Shown: piece by piece, positions 59,831 through 64,000 of the stretch
Layout of the letters: every line of letters starts with the position of its first letter
How positions within the stretch are numbered: the first letter of the stretch is position 1
NCBI GenBank assembly: GCA_963798195.1
Contig: CAWCSF010000001.1
Span: forward strand, 186,001 to 250,000
DNA: 64,000 bases
Origin: CAVSRC01 sp963798195
GTDB taxonomy: Bacteria > Pseudomonadota > Alphaproteobacteria > Rhizobiales > Kaistiaceae
Direction of reading: 5' to 3'
Made by a program: the position numbers and the translations under genes
Notes under the pieces: generated by a model
The model's database searches: none
The model's input: only the letters and a program-made list of their open reading frames with translations
Told to the model about the DNA's origin: nothing

Positions 59831-61789
59831 TCCCGCCAGCCAAGGCCGTGGCCACGGCTGCGAGACCAGCACATCGAAAACTCCGAAAATGACCAGCGTG
59901 ACTCCGGCGGCAACAGCCAAAGCCGTGGTCAATCGCCGGCCACCGCCTGCAAGCGACGCGATCATCAGGAAGACGAAGCTTCCCAGAAGATGGCCGCCAG
60001 CGAGAATCGCAAGGGCAAGCGCGACGCACGCGCCGAGGATGGTGGTGTAGGCGCGTAACATGGGCTCGGACGATGGCATCCACTCACCGGGCGGTATCAT
60101 CAATAGATGCGACGATACCGAGGCGGCTTCGGGATGCCCGAGGCGCCAGGCCGCTTCTGCCGCGATTGGCGCTGCCATCAGGACAAGAACGCCCGCGGAG
60201 ATCGATGGAAAGAGCCCGGCGCCGATCGGAAAACGCAGGGACATCACAAGGGCCGCCGCGGCGACGGCGGTAACGATGCCTGCCAGAATCAAATCAGGCA
60301 GAGGACCCGGCCGTTGTCTTGATTCACCGCGCGCACGCCACCATTGGATGGTCTGTCGCAGCGCATTCGTGAGGCCCACGCCCAGGATCACGACGACCAG
60401 CGGGCGCAGTAGCCAATTCCAGCCAGTGAGTTGATAGGAGAGGAAGAAGTATTTCTCCAGGGCTGGCCCGATCACGAACCCCAGGGCAAAGGCGGAACGC
60501 GGCCAGTTCAGCTCCTTCATTGCAATGCCGAGCACGCCAAGCGCGATGAGTACCGCGAAATCAATGGCGCTCATGGTACTCTGGAATGATCCAACGACGA
60601 TGAATGTCACCACCACAGGCACGACGATGCTGGCAGGCATCCGGGCAACGCTTGCCAACGGGCGGGTCAGCGTAAGGCAAATGACGGCGCCGAGAATGTT
60701 GGCGAGCCCAACGGTCAACACCATCGCCATGGTGATCGACGCATTCTTCCCGAGCATGTCCGGGCCAGGGACGAGGCCCTGGATCACGAATGCCCCAAGC
60801 AGCAATGCCATTGATGCCGACCCTGGCACGCCGAAAGCGACAGTCGGTATCAACGAGCCACCTTCCTTGGCATTGTTGGCGCTTTCGGGCGCGATCACGC
60901 CCAGCACATTCCCTTGGCCAAAGCGCGGCCCCGCCCCGGGCCGTCGGGCGGCGTGGCCATAGGCGATCCAATCGACCACCGCCACGCCGACCCCCGGCAC
61001 GGCGCCGAGAAACGCACCCACTGAACTGCACCGCAAGACGAGCGGCAGATGGCGCAGAGTATCCGACACGCCGCGTGATATTCCGACTAATCTCGGAGGG
61101 GCCGAAGCCTCTTGCACCGCGCCACGACGAAGCAGCGCCCCCAGCTCTGGAAGCCCGAACAGGCCGAGAAACACGACAACGATCGGTAGACCTCCCCAAA
61201 GGTAAACCTCTCCGAATGTCCACCGGCTAAAGCCAGTTTGATCATCGATGCCGACGAAGGACAGAAGCAGGCCCAGCATCGCCGCTGCCAGCCCCTTCAG
61301 CGGCTGAGTGCCGGCCAGCATGGCCACGATCGAAAGGCCGAATGCCGAGATCGCAAAGAAGTCCGGAGTCTTCAGGAGAAGCACCAGCGGGCGCATGACC
61401 GGTATCGTTGCAGCAAGCACGAGGGCGCCGAAGACACCGCCGATCAGAGAAGCCGAATAGGCCGCTCCAAGCGCGCGCGCGGCTTCGCCCTTCTTCGCCA
61501 TGGCATGCCCGTCGAGCACAGTGGCGGCAGCGCCAACGGTCCCCGGTACGCCAAAAAGCACGGCCGGTATTGTGTCGGACGTTGTCGTCACCGATGCCAT
61601 GCCGAGCAGCAGTGCGAACGCCGAATACGGATCCAGATGGTAGGTAAGCGGAATCAGCAGTGCCAAACCGAAGATGCCACCGATCCCCGGTATCGCGCCA
61701 ATGATCAGGCCGGCCACCACCCCGCAAATGACCATGAGAAGGCGCAGGGGCTGGGCAACCTCGACAAGCGCGGTGACGAGGTCGTGCAT
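59807..61789 (-). CDS. TctA-TctB fusion, tripartite tricarboxylate transporter membrane protein
   Basis: 660-residue protein. Residues 1 to about 495 are TctA: GAIPGIGGIFGLALLIPLTYHLDP, ASVTTTSDTIPAVLFGVPGT, LVLRCSSVGAFLGAVPGVGVAVVDWIAYGHA, ESANNAKEGGSLIPTVAFGVPGSASMALLLGAF. Residues about 505-660 have the four-helix TctB pattern. The two are normally separate proteins. It lies 9 bp downstream of the binding-protein gene and overlaps the ligase gene tail to tail. Confidence 0.9.
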   Translation of the reverse strand: MHDLVTALVEVAQPLRLLMVICGVVAGLIIGAIPGIGGIFGLALLIPLTYHLDPYSAFALLLGMASVTTTSDTIPAVLFGVPGTVGAAATVLDGHAMAKKGEAARALGAAYSASLIGGVFGALVLAATIPVMRPLVLLLKTPDFFAISAFGLSIVAMLAGTQPLKGLAAAMLGLLLSFVGIDDQTGFSRWTFGEVYLWGGLPIVVVFLGLFGLPELGALLRRGAVQEASAPPRLVGISRGVSDTLRHLPLVLRCSSVGAFLGAVPGVGVAVVDWIAYGHAARRPGAGPRFGQGNVLGVIAPESANNAKEGGSLIPTVAFGVPGSASMALLLGAFVIQGLVPGPDMLGKNASITMAMVLTVGLANILGAVICLTLTRPLASVARMPASIVVPVVVTFIVVGSFQSTMSAIDFAVLIALGVLGIAMKELNWPRSAFALGFVIGPALEKYFFLSYQLTGWNWLLRPLVVVILGVGLTNALRQTIQWWRARGESRQRPGPLPDLILAGIVTAVAAAALVMSLRFPIGAGLFPSISAGVLVLMAAPIAAEAAWRLGHPEAASVSSHLLMIPPGEWMPSSEPMLRAYTTILGACVALALAILAGGHLLGSFVFLMIASLAGGGRRLTTALAVAAGVTLVIFGVFDVLVSQPWPRPWLAGLGPLAWR

Positions 61790-61798
61790 TCCGTCAGG

Positions 61799-62797
61799 TC
61801 ACTCAACCAGCCTTCTTGCCGCGGCCAGAACAGCATCACCAGCGCCCAGCTGCGCCTGCACGATCTCGTTCATTCTCTCCCCGGTGGTCGGCGAGAGGGT
61901 GAATTCGCCGAGAGCCTTGGCGGCGGAAACAAACTCGGGATCTGACGTCATGGCGCTATAAGCATCACGGAGGACCTTAACCGTATCCTTGGGCGTGTTC
62001 GGCGGAACCATCAGCGGATAACCGATATCGCGGCTCGCCTCGATGAACTCGGCGCCCTGCCTGACTACTGGATCTTCTATCAGTGCGGAAAACCGCTGGA
62101 TATTGGCGGCCTCCGGTGGAACGCTCGAGCCCAGGCGGCCAATGATATTGACCCCATCAAGCATGGAACGCCTTGCCAGGTCGGTGATCGAGGCCGAGCA
62201 GTGGCCCGCGATCTCGCCTCGCTCCATCGCGAGTTCGATTTCCGCCACACCGGCAAAACCCGTCACAATGTTGAAATGCGCATTGAGGCCATTCTTGACG
62301 AGGGCGGCGAGCTGATACGTCTGGCTGTTTTTTGCGGACGCTCCGATGTGGAACTCTCCGCTCAGGAACTTCTCCATCGTGTCGATGCCGGACGCTTTCG
62401 TCGTCGCACAATAGGCAGGCTCCGCCGACAACGATCCAAGCCAAACGATGGCTGCGGGGTCGAAATCGACTCCGTCTGCGCCCCACACACGCGCGAACGC
62501 TGTGCTCTGGCTGATTGATCCGATAACGCTGCCGTCGGCCGGCTCGCTGCCCATCATCAGCTTTGCGAGCTTCAGGCTGCCACCGCCTGGCACATTCTGG
62601 ACGACGATCTCGGGGTGGTTCGGCAGGAATCGTCCGAGGTGCCGCGCGATCAGGCGAGACGACACATCGAAGGTTCCGCCGGCGCCGTAGCCCACCTTCA
62701 ACGTGATCTGCTTCGCGTCCAATGCCTGAGCTGGCAAAACGCCGGCTACAGAACCGAGAATCGCGAGAGCGAAAATCCTCCCGACAGAGATGCCCAT
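61799..62797 (-). CDS. TctC-type periplasmic binding protein
   Basis: 332-residue extracytoplasmic solute receptor of the TTT family, with signal peptide (about 1-25, ending PAQALDA). Typical parts are LKVGYGAGGTFDVSSRLIARHLGRFLPNHPEIVVQNVPGGGSL, IGSISQSTAFARVWG and VPPNTPKDTVKVLRDAYSAM. GGAGGGGGGT is upstream of the ATG. It works with the fused TctAB; the ligand, often a carboxylic acid, is unknown. Confidence 0.9.
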   Translation of the reverse strand: MGISVGRIFALAILGSVAGVLPAQALDAKQITLKVGYGAGGTFDVSSRLIARHLGRFLPNHPEIVVQNVPGGGSLKLAKLMMGSEPADGSVIGSISQSTAFARVWGADGVDFDPAAIVWLGSLSAEPAYCATTKASGIDTMEKFLSGEFHIGASAKNSQTYQLAALVKNGLNAHFNIVTGFAGVAEIELAMERGEIAGHCSASITDLARRSMLDGVNIIGRLGSSVPPEAANIQRFSALIEDPVVRQGAEFIEASRDIGYPLMVPPNTPKDTVKVLRDAYSAMTSDPEFVSAAKALGEFTLSPTTGERMNEIVQAQLGAGDAVLAAARRLVE

Positions 62798-62910
62798 AGA
62801 CCACCCCCCTCCAGAATAGCGACAGGGCGAGTCCTACAACAAGATGACCATCGTGAACAATGCTTGGTCATCCAAGATCGTCGCGGCTAGTTGATCCCAA
62901 TCGGGAGGCA

Positions 62911-63831
62911 ATGCTAAAATCAACCGGAGTGTCGGCTCCATATTGCGGGCGCGCTGAGGTTTGGAGTGTTGAAGCTGTGCTGCCGATGCTTCATACGCTG
63001 GACGCCTTGGCTCGGGCACGGCATGAGAAGGACTTTTACAATATTGCTCTCCAGCTGATCAGATTTGCAGCGCCGCTTGAAATCTCTGCATTGGTAAGTA
63101 ACGGGTCAATCAAATACGAACCATTCAGGGACTGGCTGGCGAAGCTCCACGCGGACCTGATCCAGGACAACTCTCGCGTCACGAAGTTCAAGCATGATCG
63201 CATCTCCGACGCGCTGTCGTTCTACACAAACGGCACCTCGCCGGCGGACAAGATTCTGATCGTCGGCTTCTGTACGCGCACCCATGATCTCTGTGCCCCG
63301 ACGTCCCTTGTGCTGCAGTATTTCCCGGAGACGGATCACGATGTGCTCGTGCTGAGGGATGTTAAGGCTGTTGGATTTACTGCGGGCATACCGACCTATG
63401 CGAGCCCCCTTGCCACCGCGGTCGAACGTCTTCGCATGGATTTCCGGATTGACGATTATCGTGGAATTCGTTGCTTCGGCGTAAGCAGCGGCGGTGCGGC
63501 GGCATTGTTGGCAGGTAGAATCCTTGAGGCGGAGCGCGCAATCAGCATTTGTGGGCGGCTGCCGACGGCCCTCGAATGCGGCGAGACACGTGAGGCCATC
63601 GAACTGGAGAGCGCATTGAGCCACTCGCCTTCCAGGCCAGGGCAAATCGCGGCGGTGTATCCGGCCGGTCATCGAGTGGATGCTGCAAATGCCCGACGAA
63701 TGGCGCGCGCGATTGACGACCTGATCCTTATCCCGGTTCCAAACCTATCTGACCACAGCATTCTCAAACCACTGCTGCGGCGTGGCGAACTTGCGGGCTT
63801 CTTTCGCTCGATCGGACTCACTTCGTCCTGA
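62911..63831 (+). CDS. Alpha/beta-hydrolase-like protein
   Basis: 306 residues from ATG 62911. The nucleophile elbow appears as FGVSSGGAAALLAGRI (GxSxG). A preceding strand-loop segment KILIVGFCTRTHDLCAPTSLVLQYF and a late LSDHSILKPLLRRGELAGFF, with a possible catalytic His, fit the fold. The GGGAGG at the ATG is only 2 nt away, so a later start (62986) is possible. It diverges from tctC across about 110 bp. With ACP and ligase it could be a thioesterase-like release enzyme; that is inference. Confidence 0.68.
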   Translation: MLKSTGVSAPYCGRAEVWSVEAVLPMLHTLDALARARHEKDFYNIALQLIRFAAPLEISALVSNGSIKYEPFRDWLAKLHADLIQDNSRVTKFKHDRISDALSFYTNGTSPADKILIVGFCTRTHDLCAPTSLVLQYFPETDHDVLVLRDVKAVGFTAGIPTYASPLATAVERLRMDFRIDDYRGIRCFGVSSGGAAALLAGRILEAERAISICGRLPTALECGETREAIELESALSHSPSRPGQIAAVYPAGHRVDAANARRMARAIDDLILIPVPNLSDHSILKPLLRRGELAGFFRSIGLTSS

Positions 63832-64000
63832 GGATCGTGTCCTAGGGAATGGTGTAGCTGACGGTTGATGGCCGCGCGCTCCCGCCTGGCCGGGATGATG
63901 TCGCATGCAGCAAAGCCATTACCTACTTCCGCCGCGAAGCAAGGCTGATCCGGGCTTGGGATTGAGGCACAGCGCGACGACTGTCGCGCGGTTCGCCGCT
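63832..64000. other. Right-hand end, no supported gene
   Basis: 169 bp to the window edge. I see no start with a ribosome site and no recognisable protein. The sequence may be the beginning of another intergenic region or of a gene beyond the edge. Confidence 0.4.

Noticed and set aside
1..64000. CRISPR arrays, insertion sequences, prophage genes
   Set aside because: No regularly spaced direct repeats, transposases, integrases or phage structural genes were found in the window.

Overview
GC-rich chromosomal segment from an alphaproteobacterium, most likely Rhizobiales/Hyphomicrobiales. The evidence is the gene order mutM-ech-rpsT-(rhodanese)-dnaA-dnaN diverging from ubiE-ubiB, an Irr-type Fur regulator diverging from fabA-fabB-fabI, an HWE histidine kinase, and several TRAP, Liv and TTT solute importers. 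The genus cannot be fixed from the sequence.

Layout. 0-6.3 kb: a quinate/shikimate catabolic operon (AroE-like dehydrogenase, TRAP importer, QuiC-type 3-dehydroshikimate dehydratase, DUF3237 protein) ending at tRNA-Cys. 6.4-20.6 kb: housekeeping core (dnaN, dnaA, rpsT, mutM, ubiE, ubiB, coaBC, dut, cysK, a transglutaminase-like protein, a MoeB/ThiF enzyme). 20.7-33.5 kb: SH3 protein, irr, fabABI, a CPBP protease, an Acg-like oxidoreductase, lepA, otsB-otsA, two SpoIIAA-like paralogues. 33.8-47.1 kb: an aromatic-acid region with a MarR regulator, a TPP-dependent decarboxylase, a second TRAP importer, a Liv-type ABC importer, an aldehyde dehydrogenase and PobA. 47.2-55.9 kb: cell-envelope and signalling genes (lytic transglycosylase, HWE kinase with single-domain receiver, alginate-lyase-like protein, MepA, CHAD protein, MsrA). 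56.2-64 kb: a less GC-rich, partly decayed accessory segment directly after tRNA-Ser(GGA), holding an acyl carrier protein, an AMP-forming ligase, a TctA-TctB/TctC transporter and an alpha/beta-hydrolase-like gene.

How the genes may work together. The left operon should import quinate or shikimate and convert it through 3-dehydroshikimate to protocatechuate. In the 34-47 kb region a benzoylformate-decarboxylase-like enzyme, an aldehyde dehydrogenase and 4-hydroxybenzoate 3-monooxygenase could form a second route to protocatechuate. Three near-identical palindromes stand before marR, dctP and livK, and a perfect palindrome like the IclR/PcaR box also lies before livK. Both suggest control by aromatic acids. 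No ring-cleavage genes are in the window.

The main anomaly is a run of about 20 one-base frameshifts in six consecutive genes between 34.9 and 41.0 kb, with otherwise intact coding sequence. A few similar events are suspected elsewhere (about 2.6, 51.1 and 58.25 kb). Sequence or assembly error is the simplest explanation; very recent gene decay is the alternative. The most interesting protein is a CoaBC with an N-terminal FitA-like ribbon-helix-helix domain.
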